From Paulinella micropora (Eukaryota > Cercozoa > Imbricatea > Euglyphida): DNA of 64,000 bases. Under the pieces are notes generated by a model. The model saw only the letters and a list, made by a program, of their open reading frames with translations. It did not search any database and was not told the DNA's origin. Every line of letters starts with the position of its first letter. Position 1 is the first letter of the stretch. The DNA lies in NCBI GenBank assembly GCA_009731375.1, contig BJOX01000186.1, positions 503,173 through 567,172 of the forward strand, written 5' to 3'. A program made the position numbers and the translations under genes. Below, piece by piece: positions 18,636 through 29,449 of this stretch.

Positions 18636-19170
18636 AAAATTTCTGGACTTTGTAGTCTCTTCAGAAAATGATGCTATCTAGCCCAGCCAGGGCAGAGGGG
18701 GCAGGGGAGAAAAGAATTTGTTTCTTCATTCTCGCGCGCGTTGCCCCCCTCCCTTCCGCGCGTCCGTCTGGGGGAAAAAAAATTCAGAATATCTGATTTC
18801 TGATTTTGCAAACAACATGTGCCGTACTAGCACGGGTTGCAGGGGTGTGCTAAAGCACTGTGCAAAGAACAAATTTTCGCTCTCGCACACTTCTCTTTTC
18901 TTTTTCTTCTTTTTTTCCGGGCGGACGGGCGGAAACGGAGCGTGAGAGGGAGGGACCAGGGTAAAAAATTGTGTGTTCTCTCGCGCGCTTCCTTCCTGCA
19001 GCTTTTTCTTTTTAAAAAAATGGAGGGGTGGGGGAGGGCCTTCCTGCCCCAAGCCATGAAGTGCTCTGTGCTTATAGTTTGCTCCTTCGCAACATAGCCT
19101 ATAACATTGTTAATACATTTGTCTGTGATTATCTATGAAAAAGCAGCACTTATTTATAAGTATTTACCCA
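18636..19170. repeat. satellite-related sequence
   Basis: Blocks such as CGCGCGTCCGTCTG, ATATCTGATTTCTGATTTTG, TGTGCTAAAGCACTG and GGACGGGCGGAAA resemble the 190-bp satellite in order and spacing but are diverged. No gene is seen. Confidence 0.45.
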
Positions 19171-19189
19171 CCTATCTACCTTTCTGCCT

Positions 19190-19405
19190 ACTCTGTGCAG
19201 GATGGCAGGGCCGCACATGCAACCTACCTACCTAAATGCTTACATGCCTACCGACCGACCGAACGACCAAACTACCGACCTATTTTCGGACCTACCCACC
19301 TACCTACTACCTACTGGTTTATAGTTACTAACAAACAGACGTACCTACCTACGCGACGTACCGACCTACCTACCTGCCTACCAACCCACCGACCTATCTA
19401 CTGAT
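19190..19405. repeat. ACCT/ACCG tetranucleotide repeat
   Basis: Degenerate (ACCT)n and (ACCG)n tracts with interruptions. Confidence 0.75.
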
Positions 19406-19581
19406 ATACTTTTTCAACCACCCAGCACGGATTGAAAGGGAGATGGATAGGAAAGCACAAGTATATTTTAGAGAAAAATAGACTGCTGCTGCTGCTGCTA
19501 TTAGATTGTTGTTGCTGCTACTACCACTTGCCGCTGCAAGTAAATAACTGCAGCGGCAGTAGCAACAATAGAACAACAGCA

Positions 19582-22528
19582 CAGACCGTGACATTTTCCC
19601 GGAAAGTGGCACCCACCACCTAAATTCCCGGGATGGCGGACCTTTTGATGGAAATTAGCCCCTATACTAGCCGGATTTCCATCAAAAGGTCCAGACCGTG
19701 AGATTTCCCGGGAAACTAAAAAAAAGGCGGGAAGGGGGGGGTGCCACCCACCACCATACTGTTCAGTGGCGGACCTTTTGTCAGAAATCAGCCTCTATAC
19801 AAACCTAAATTCCATCAAAAGGTCCAGACAGCGAGATTTCACGGGGATACGGGAAAAAAAAGGAAGAGAGAGAGAGGGAGGGGGGCACCCACCATAAGAC
19901 GGCTAAGTTGCGATCGCCGCTGATCAGTTTGGGGGTGGCCCCCCCCCCCCCCCCTCCTCTCTCTCTCTATCTCTCTTTTTTTTTCCGTGAAACTGCCATG
20001 CTGGACCTTTTGTTAGAAATCAGCCTGTATAGTAGCCTAGATTCTATCAAAAGGTCCAGACCGTGGGATTTCAAGGGAAAATAGGAAAAAAAGGAAAAGG
20101 AGGGAGGAGCGGGGGCACCCACCACAAGACGGCTAAGTTGCGATCGCCACTGATCAGTTAGGCGGTGACCCCCCCCTCCCCCCCCCCTTCCTCTCTCTCT
20201 CCCTCCTCTCTCTCCCTCCTCTCTCTCTCTCTTTTTTTCTCCTTTTTTCCCCGGGAAAACTGCCATGCTGGACCTTTTGTTAGAAATCAGCCTCTATACA
20301 AGCCTAAATTCTAACAAAAGGCCCAGACTATAAGATTTCACGGGGAAATAGAAAAAGAGGAGGGCCGGTTGTTCTTTTTTTCAGTCGTATTTTCACTTTA
20401 ATTTCAGCTAAATTTTTTTATGAGACAAATATGACAAATAAGACATAGTATTACTTTTTCCCCTGAGACCCCCCCCTAAAAATCACGCTTTTTTTTACCC
20501 ACGGCTCCCTAACATAAGGGGCAAAACTAGTGTCATAAGTGTCTGGTGTGTCTGCCACGTCACGAGACTTCGGCCGGCTGAACGGCTGTAACGCGCACAA
20601 CCTCGATGGGTCCATCCCAGACACAGCAGGCGGCGAGGTTCTTCTGAGTGAGCGCCATCTCGAAGTGCGACGCGGCGTTGAGTATCTTGCGGCGCGAGCG
20701 GTCGACGCAGATGCAGTGGTGAGCGCCGCCGACCAAGAAGACTCCCTTGAGCGTGGTGCCGGACGTGAGGCTGTACCACGAGACGTGCTTGAGGGGACGC
20801 AGCGCGTAGACGACGCCGTCGCGACTGAAGGGCTTGATACCTAACAGTGCATTGAGAGGGCAGTTGCCACCGAACTTGTTGCGCAGATCGTTGCGAAAAC
20901 GTGACTTTGGCAGGCCACCCAGCGCATGGATAGCGTTCATGTAGGCGTCAACCACACAGTGCCAGTGGCCGGAAGAGCGCGCCCACAGACGGTCGCCGTC
21001 GCCCAGCGGGAAGCTGTTGCCTCCCCCCAGAGGCCAGAAGACTTCCGGTTCGCTGCCAGCCATCTTGCGTGCGTTGGCGTTCTGCAGACAGAGCCCGACA
21101 GTGCGCAATCTCTCCACGTGGTCGCGGCTATTCGGGCGGCCGATGAACTCGTCCCTGAAGTCACGAAGGCGTCGCTGTTCTATCTTGGGCTCGGGTGTCT
21201 GGGTGGCCAGACCGATGATGAGACAATCGTTCTCCTCGTCGATGTCCAGCGGCTCGCGCCCGGGCGTAGGGGGGCGCTCTACGACCTTTCCGCTGGCCAC
21301 GTCCTTTGCGGACCCGTAGGGCTGTTGAGTCCAGTCGTAGCAGATATAGAGGAACTCCTGCATGTCTCGCATCTCATCGGGCCTGCAGTCGTGCTCCGGC
21401 TTGTGTCGCTCCATCTCCTCCAACAGCTGTTCGCGTGGCATCTGCTGCAGCTGCCAGATAGCGCTCGTTACATCTTCCTGTTCGCCGAGCCCCACGTATT
21501 CGCCAACGGCAGTGGACGGCATCTCAGCAACATCCTTCATGAGCAGATAGCGATCCTCTGTGCTCAGAGAAGCCTCCGAGGCAGTGCAATACTGGCAGCC
21601 CGAGATGGACTCTTGGCTGTTTTTCTCACACGCTCGGTTGCAGCAAATGCCTTGAACTGTCCTGCAAAGAGGAGGCTCGCAGCCTCTAACGCTTTTCGCG
21701 CCCGCCTGGGCGACTCAGGGGGGCTACTGGCAGCAGGGTCGACAGGACTACTAGCAGCAGGCACCCGCTCAGGCGACCCAGCGGGACTACTGGCAGCGTG
21801 AGGTGAACTCTCCGCCGCTTTTCGTGCCCGCTTGGGTGGCTTGGCAGGAACACTAGCAGCTTTTCGTACCTGTGTGTGTGGCTTGGCAGGACTACTGACA
21901 GCATGCGCCCGCTCAGGCGACCCTGCGGGACTACTGGCAGCGTGAAGTGAACTCTCCGCCGCTTTTCGTGCCCGCTTGGGTGGCTTGGCAGGAACACTAG
22001 CAGCTTTTCGTACCTGTGTGTGTGGCTTGGCAGGACTACTGACAGCAGGCGCCCGCTCAGGCGACCCTGCGGGACTACTGGCAGCGTGAGGTGAACTCTC
22101 CGCCGCTTTTCGTGCCCGCTTGGGTGGCTTGGCAGGAACACTAGCCGCTTTTCGTACCTTGAGCGGCGATGGCTCTGGTGACTTGCCACTGAGGGAAGTG
22201 AGACTACGAAAGGCGAACTTCGAGCTACCAGGGCGTGGGGCGAAGATCAGTTGGACAAGCTTAGTCTTCTTTGCTAACTGCGCCATCAGCCTGCAACAAG
22301 ACAAAAAACCACAAGGGTTTAGGGTTTGGTCAATCGTCGGTTTTTTACAAAAAAAAATTGTGGCTGGGACGTATTTTAAAAATAAGGGGAACCGCACTTG
22401 TGGGTGGGGGTCGAATGCCATTTTTTCCTACACTGACCGGGACAAAAAGGCAGTAGATTATTCCACCCCTGTAAAAATGGCATCCTGTTTTATCAGGCGT
22501 ATCGACATTTCTTTTACTCGTATGTACA
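19582..22528. repeat. segmental duplication, copy 2
   Basis: Same order and orientation as 8175-11394. It retains four hairpin units at 19638-19692, 19771-19825, 20003-20057 and 20270-20324, and the whole gene region. Sequence identity through the gene is very high, with only occasional substitutions. The main changes are a 13-bp deletion, one extra 144-bp repeat and fewer hairpin units. Confidence 0.9.
20560..22286 (-). pseudogene. frameshifted second copy of the papain-like repeat-protein gene
   Basis: The ATG at 22286 matches that of the intact copy at 11152. The N-terminal half has three 48-residue basic repeat units instead of two. Near 21570 a 13-bp segment present in copy 1 is missing between two AGCC tetranucleotides, which shifts the frame, and the N-terminal frame ends at 21564. 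The C-terminal half, including the Cys, His and Asn motif residues, is intact in the second frame from about 21540 to 20560. The length difference from copy 1 (131 bp) is exactly 144 minus 13. It could still give a short basic N-terminal protein, but the full product is broken. Confidence 0.8.
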
Positions 22529-22664
22529 TACATACATACTAGACATAAATACATACACACATACACACATACATACATATGTACGTACGTACAGACATGC
22601 ATACATACATGCATACATAGAAACATACATACATACAATATTACATACATACGTACATACAATG
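22529..22664. repeat. (CATA)n microsatellite
   Basis: CATA/TACG tetranucleotide repeats that surround the foldback element and resume after it. Confidence 0.9.
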
Positions 22665-22879
22665 TGAGAAGTTCCTAGTTCTTAAGTACAACGAGCAATG
22701 ACTTCAAGTGATTCGATCTCAGCCCATGCTGGTTGCTGTCGCTTGTGCAGCGGCTCATTTGAAAGCCCTCGTCAAGAGCTTACTCATGAGCTAAGATACA
22801 GATTCTGGACACCAGTATTGACTGAGAACGAAGCGCTTGAAGTCATTGCTCATTGCACTTAAGAACTAGGAACTTCTCA
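22665..22879. mobile_element. foldback / MITE-like element, 215 bp
   Basis: Terminal inverted repeats of 69 bp (22665-22733 and 22811-22879) begin TGAGAAGTTCCTAGTTCTTA and match at roughly 85 percent by eye. The centre is 77 bp and non-coding. CATA-type microsatellite lies on both sides, with TAC-rich flanks. It fits a non-autonomous DNA transposon, though the target-site duplication cannot be defined within the repeats. Confidence 0.7.
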
Positions 22880-23337
22880 TACGTACGTAAATACATACAT
22901 ACATACATACATACATACATAGACACACACACACACATACACATACATACACACACACACAGACACACACAGACACACACACACACACACATAGACAGAG
23001 AGGCAGACAGAGAGACAGACAGACAACACACACACACACACACACAGTCACACACACACACACACAGACAAACACACACACACTAGACACACACACACAC
23101 ACTAGACACACATAGACAGACAGGCAGAAAGACAGACAGGCAGGCAGACAGACAGACAGGCAGGCAGACAGACAGACAGACAGACAGACAGTTAGACAGA
23201 CAGACAGACAGCACAGACAGACAGACAGACAGTCTGAGACAGACAGACAGACAGTCTGAGACAGACAGACAGAGAGACAGAAAGACGGACAGACAGAGAG
23301 ACAGCACAGACAGACAGACAGACAGACAGGCAAAAGA

Positions 23338-23372
<35 letters not shown>

Positions 23373-23380
23373 ACAGTGCG
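22880..23380. repeat. CATA, CA and GACA microsatellites
   Basis: Consecutive (CATA)n, (CA)n and (GACA)n tracts with short interruptions. Confidence 0.9.
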
Positions 23381-23810
23381 TAAGTGATTTTTTGTATGGG
23401 AAAGAAAATAGAAAAGTGTGTGGTGGAAAAAAAATAGCGCAAGGTGTGAACTACAATGCAAAAAAAACTTTGAGGCAGAAGAAACACCCCCCCAAAAGTT
23501 AGAGATAACCTTTTTGGAGGCAAATAATAAAAGAAATAAAAAGTTCCTGCAGTAATTTTTTGCAAGTCCACTGCCGATGAACTTCACGGGCAGTGGCTTT
23601 TCAGACGGGTAGGTCAAAAAGACTTGGTAAACCGTTCGGACCCTGTTGCAGAAACCCATTTGCAAAAAAAACCGAAAACCATTGTCCGTAGTTAGAAACT
23701 TCACGGGGCTTTCTATCCTCCACGGTCTACAGTGGATTTGCAACAATATCGGATGCGAAAAGTATGCGAAAAGTCTCGGTTGTTAAGTCAGCCAGAGCGT
23801 GGTCAGAGGG

Positions 23811-25597
23811 ATGGTGTGGACCTTAGCGATCAATGACGATTCCCTCAAGGAAAGTCCTGAGCTTCTCAATGCTGAGGATGTCCTTTCAGACATTATTGTT
23901 CAAGAGCGACAGGAGTCTTTGGTTGACACCAAGCCTCAGGCCGGTTTGGACTCCAGCCCGAAACAGAAGACTAATTTTTGGCGGTCTGCGCCTTGTTTAC
24001 TTCTGCTGTGCGGCTTGCAGATGAGTTTGAGCCTGACCACGCAGCTGGCCGTGACCTTTTTGCCCCGCACAGGATTGGTCCCCATGTTCGGGGTTGGTTT
24101 GATCTTCGCCGCTTCGCCTCTCGGCAACGTGTCGGCAGGTCTGGTTGTAGGGCCTGCGGTGGCGCGCTACGGGGCGCGTTCTATCCTTCTGCTCGGCGTT
24201 ACCCTTACCACTTTCGGCCTCATGGCCTTTGGCATTGTGCAATCGCCAGGCATCGGCAGCATTGGGAAGCTCATCTTGTGGGTGGTGTTTGCGTTCATAA
24301 CTGGAGCTGGGGGAGGTTTTGCAGACTCAGCTATGTTTCCGATCGTAATCCAGATGCTACCTGGGCATGTTGCCACCTTGCTTTCACTAAGCGAGGCCAT
24401 ACAAGGAGTCGGGCTGGCGCTTGGCCCGCTGGTAGGGTGCCTCCTTTTCGATGCGGGCTCCGCCTTGTCCACCGAAATGCAATTCGCTCTTCCCTTCCTG
24501 GTCCACACACAAGTTTGCCCACTCCTTCCTCGCAGCCTACCACCCTTTGTTCCATTCTCTACGCCCACGCCGAGATTTTCTTCCTCTTGATTATGGTTGC
24601 GAGTGCGAACAGTGCCTGGTGTTATTTGGACTCGACGTTGGCTCTCAAGCTAGGAGCAGAGCCATTCAGCGCGTCGACCACTCAGAACGGGCTTGCTTTT
24701 TTGGTTGCAGGCCTTGGGTACTTCCTTGTGTCCCTTCCACTAGGTTACTTTCTCGACCTGTATCCAAATCCTCGCGTCTTCCGCTTTCTGACCTACTTCG
24801 GGGCAGTGGTGCTGGTGGTGTCCCTCTGGCTGCTGGGGCCTGCACCCTTGTTCGGTCACGTGCTGCTTGATCGCTTGTTTTCATTTCGAGGCATTGCGCT
24901 TGCTCTCCTGGGGATCGGCGCTGGGAACGTCCTTGTCCTTTTTCCTGCTCTTCTTGGTATGCTGGCGAAGTTTCCGAAGCCTCAGACCCAGGCTTTGCAG
25001 GCGGCGCTAAATGGCTCGTGGGGGATGGCCGTACAAATCGGAAAAATGCTGGGCCCTCTCCTAGGCACTGCGTTTGGAGTGCTCACTCAGGATCGTGGAC
25101 TCCTTTGCGTCCAAGACAGAGAACCTGGATTTTGTTTTGGGGGGGCTATGACAGCGATTGGTATCATGCGTCTTGTTTCCCTCATCTTGCTCGTTTTGTC
25201 AGAGTCCTCTCGCCAGGTTTGTTCTGGCTATGTCTCGAGCCCCTGCCGTCAGCTCTCCGTCGGGTCGTCGCCCGACCACGTCATCGATGTTGACATGGCT
25301 GCGCTTCCGAGCCTGGATACCGCCCCCTCCCCCACTTGGACCACTAGGATGATTGTCCTCCCCGCCCTAGTGGCATCCGGCAGCAGCCCTGCTGGCATCG
25401 AGCCCTCTTCCTGCACTTGCCGACTTCCCAATGCCCGATACGTCGCCGTACCCCGGGTCCAAGCATTTGCAGCCCGTGACAAGAACGCAGGCCACAACGA
25501 GCCCTTCCAAAAGATCTCTCCTGGACTCCAAGCCCTCGACACCGTCCACGAGAGGGAAAGAAAGTCTTCTTTCTGCATTCACCGCTCAGAAATGTAG
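23811..25597 (+). CDS. major facilitator superfamily transporter with a short intron
   Basis: The ATG at 23811 begins a cytosolic tail of about 60 residues, followed by six hydrophobic helices in one frame (for example SLSLTTQLAVTFLPRTGLV, SAGLVVGPAVARYGARSILL). The second six-helix half continues in another frame from about 24536 (IFFLLIMVASANSAW, GLGYFLVSLPLGYFLDLYP, GIALALLGIGAGNVLVLFPA). GARS after helix 2 is at the place of the MFS loop motif. A GT at 24501 with AG at 24535 (pyrimidine-rich acceptor) removes 35 nt and restores one frame; AG at 24574 (74 nt) would also do so. The 12-helix topology suggests a small-solute carrier; substrate unknown. The C-terminal tail beyond about 25250 is Ser/Pro-rich, with competing frames, so the end is uncertain. 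Confidence 0.7.
24501..24535 (+). other. candidate 35-nt intron in the transporter gene
   Basis: Starts GTCCAC, ends CTTCCTCGCAG. Its length of 35 is 2 modulo 3, exactly what is needed to join the two transporter half-frames. The alternative acceptor at 24574 gives 74 nt with the same phase but lacks a pyrimidine tract. Confidence 0.5.
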
Positions 25598-26030
25598 GCC
25601 TCGCAAAAGTGTCACCAGAGCCCGAGCACGCGGCCGCATCGGGTGGAGCTTACCAACCAATCAACGAATTCTGCAACAATTCCCAGCCAACTAGCCAGTC
25701 TATCCCGACGTCTTTGCGACAGTTGTCAAGAAGTCTCCTCGACGTGATCGTTAAAGTTCCGAGTGGCAAGAGCGCAAGATGTCCAATCTTCAAGAACGCA
25801 TCGCTATACGCTCCCAAAGCGGCAGAGTCCGGAGCGACCTCATGTTGCCGAGTCATCAAGAGCGCATGGCGATGCTCTCCCAAAGTGTGCCCGTCATGCG
25901 CAAATCCAAGGCAGCTGTGCAAATACCCAGGACCCCAATTATTCCCAGTAATATCCGTCGCCCGCTGTATTTCCATACGTTGAACAGGGATGCCTTGGAA
26001 AGATGGTCCATGACGGTGGAGATATGAAGA
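25598..26030. other. possible continuation of the transporter tail, unresolved
   Basis: A plus-strand frame at 25779-26027 reads SNLQERIAIRSQSGRVRSDL and, after an imperfect repeat of the same phrase, ends RDALERWSMTVEI. A Ser/Lys-rich frame also covers 25431-25694. They look coding and could be further exons separated by short introns, but I could not build a unique splice model. Confidence 0.3.
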
Positions 26031-27011
26031 GGACATGGTGAGAGTCACGAATGCCAAAATATCCTTGATATGATTGTTACGATCATATCACTGGTTTGAG
26101 CAAGCATCTAGTTGCTTGAATATACTGGCCCCTGCACTTTGCTTCTCATTTTTACTTGCGAGTATTTTGCGTTTACCAAGCCAATACAGAATAAATTATT
26201 AATCAAGCCTCTTCCACACTGGTAGTTGCCCCCGCCATCCGACATAATAGCCCGAAGTCCTTTGTTGCTAGCATTATTTTTTGCAGCTGAGGCTTTTATT
26301 CGTTATACTTTTTACGCCTAAGTTTCTCCTGTGTCCATACTTACTCTTCCCACTCATCTCTACGAGTGGCAAGTAGTAAGTTTCAAAACTTATTCATCAC
26401 ATTAAAGTGCTTGCGTATAAAAAAGAGCATTAGCACATGGAAAGTCGGAACACTCAGCTCAAAGGTGACAGGCGGAGGCAAACTTGTGACTCAGCTCAGT
26501 CACCCGGCCAGAGACACTAGATGATCAGCCTCAGAGCTTTCGAAAGCTTTGAAGGAAACCTTCTGCGGCCGATAGCATCTAAGGCTCGGATGGGTCACAC
26601 GGTGGCATCGCGTCCGATCACATAATCCTGATTCCGACCACCTTCTTACATGCGGAAGTTTTTTTTGAAGGCAGTTAGCGTCTACGACTGTTCAAAAGCT
26701 TTTCAGTTAGGTCACCTACAGTATAAAAAGTTGTTTAGTGTGTGTGTGTGGGGGGGGGGGGGAAGGGGGAATAGTATTAGCACTTATTACACTGATAAAA
26801 AAATTTAAAAATAAATAAATAATAATAATAATTTTTAGTAGCGGCGCTGCGGACGATAGGGTGAGCGAACTTAGTAACGGACTTATGAATATTTAGATGT
26901 TAAGGCAGACAATATTAATAAGGTTAGTGTTCTTAATAAGATTTTGAATAAGTTTAAGCGCGAAGTCTTAATACAATTACTACACCACATTAAAAGAACT
27001 TCGGAGAATAA
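26031..27011. other. AT-rich intergenic sequence
   Basis: No gene is seen. It holds a (TG)/(G) run near 26739-26762 and the beginning of a TAA-type repeat near 26810-26835. Confidence 0.5.
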
Positions 27012-27018
27012 TAATAAC

Positions 27019-27063
<45 letters not shown>

Positions 27064-27143
27064 GTGCTTCTCTGTCAATGGCTGATGCATTTCTGCACAT
27101 GCGCCTCCATCGTCTCACCCGTGAGGGGAGTACGAAGAATTGA
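27012..27143 (-). mobile_element. SINE 3' fragment with AAT tail
   Basis: A tail of AAT triplets (27012-27062) and 80 bp of SINE 3' body starting AGTGCTTCTCTGTCAATGGC on the plus strand, identical to the copy at 27433 as far as the 10-N gap at 27144-27153. Confidence 0.75.
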
Positions 27144-27153
27144 NNNNNNNNNN

Positions 27154-27216
27154 GAAGAAGAAGAAGAAGAAGAAGAAGAATAAGAATAAGAATAAGAATA
27201 AGAATAAGAATAATAA

Positions 27217-27289
<73 letters not shown>

Positions 27290-27310
27290 GCGCCTCATAA
27301 TACTATAATA
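27154..27310. repeat. GAA/AAT microsatellite
   Basis: (GAA)n, (GAATAA)n and (AAT)n tracts with a short GAGGCGCCTC palindrome at 27288-27297. Confidence 0.85.
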
Positions 27311-27701
<391 letters not shown>

Positions 27702-28879
27702 AATAATAATAATAATAATAATAATAATAAGAGGCAAGCGTTCGGCCTTTACTGGCAATCACTGTAATTTTAGTTATTGAAAAGTCGGCGGTGTTCGTTG
27801 GCCAGTGGAACTTGAAGGAAACCGGCCCAGTGGGCGCCACCGGCTGAACATATTATTAATGCAGTCAAAAAAAGTTGAGCATGACGCGTTGGATGGTCAA
27901 ACTTCAAGTTGGTATTAAGTCAGAGTTATAACTCATTTCTGTAAGTGGCAGTATTTTATTAAATCACAATTAGGAGTAACGGTTACTGAATAGTTCAACT
28001 CATAGTCACATGATTGTCCGTTACACTATTTATTCATTGTGTACTGGACCATAACATTGAGTAGCAGTTACAGTTACTCGCGCACTTCATATGTAGACGA
28101 ATCCTCCTCAAAAATGTGAATAAAGTTGCTGTTTCAATAAATGCAAATGTTAACTATTGAATTTTATTAACTTGATGATAATATGGCTGAAAGATTTTCT
28201 CAAAAAGAGAACTTCAAAGTGGTCAAAATTAAAATCAAAGACAACCACTCCAACTTGAACATTTCATGTTCAAGCCTGTTCAAGCCGGCCCCACCAATTT
28301 TTGTCGGAAAGTTTCACGATTGCACTGTGTAGTAGGAAAATGTACGGGTTTTGTGGTATACTGGCCAGATCAGTTTTTTTTTCAAAACATGGCCCAGTGT
28401 CTCGACAACTCCGACACATGCTCAGTTTCTGCGCGCAAAATGTCTGTTCATACTTGAAAGAGTGATGAATGAGGTTCAACACATCACAAGAAACAAATGT
28501 ATAAATTTTTTTTCTTAATAAGTAATATTTCGACCTACGGAAAAGAACCGATCGTCAGGAGGGTCGTCAAAAAAATGAAAATGAGTCTAGAAGTCGTATT
28601 TCTTATTAATAATTCAAAGATAGCGCTTCATTCAGTTTCTGCTATCACTACTACGGGCTAGCTTCCCTGATCTTTTTAGCAATTCACTTTGTCGGTGGTT
28701 ATGGGTACACAACAACAACTTTTTGAAAACATGAGTTTCGTGGACACAGTGACCTTGTATGCAGCTAATATACTGTGAAACTTTATTTTTATGCTTGGAA
28801 TATCATATCTGTCACTAGTATCAGACTGAGCACTTTAACGACCGGCCAAAATTACTACCGTTGACTTTTCACTGTTTTT
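27702..28879. other. intergenic sequence, nothing recognised
   Basis: A short AAT run flanks the SINE at 27702-27730. No coding or RNA gene is seen in the remainder, which is AT-rich with short A and T runs. Confidence 0.5.
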
Positions 28880-29449
28880 GACCGGCCCGTTAGATTAATC
28901 GTTCTCGGTAATGATCCGGGATCGGAAGACCTGGGACTGGGAGGTGAAGGTTGTCATTGGGCACTGACGCGGTAGTCATAGACGTTCCGAATGTCGCGGA
29001 TGACTTCCTTCGCGATATCCTCGAATTTCCCGACCGGGCAGCTGCGGCTCGCCCATGCGCATTGTGCGGAGGAGCGTAGCTCGAGCTCCATCTGAGGACG
29101 TCCGTAGCCCAGCCAGAAAGATATTCGCCCACTGCCGGAGTGGAACCGCGACTGGTTTGGCATTCTGCTTGAGCCGGAGGGACACGACAGTGTGTTTGAA
29201 GACGCCTGCCTTGTCCTGAAAGATGTGGTTGAATTCGCGGATGAGGGCCCAGAGTTGGTCTTGTTGGGGTTTGGCGAGGCTCGGGTTGACCGCTTCGGGG
29301 GGAAACTTGGGACCTATCGGTGCCGCGTTCTTTTCCGCTCGCTTGGTCAGAAAGTCATGGCAAAGTCGTTCAGAGATGAAAAACCATGGGGCCGGGTCGG
29401 AACCCTGGACTGTTGATGCGTGCAAAAGAGCATGCGAGGGTCGGAACAC
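28880..29449 (-). pseudogene. reverse transcriptase N-terminal fragment
   Basis: The minus-strand frame from 29449 has LWALIREFNHIFQDKAGVF and later LKQNAKPVAVPLRQ, the linker that precedes Ty3/gypsy RT. After frame changes come WASRSCPVGKFED, RNVYDYR (near 28975) and LPVPGLPIPD, which correspond to the RT fingers, the DYR motif and the PLP motif. Sequence ends before the catalytic aspartates. The frame shifts twice within 250 bp. Confidence 0.65.
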
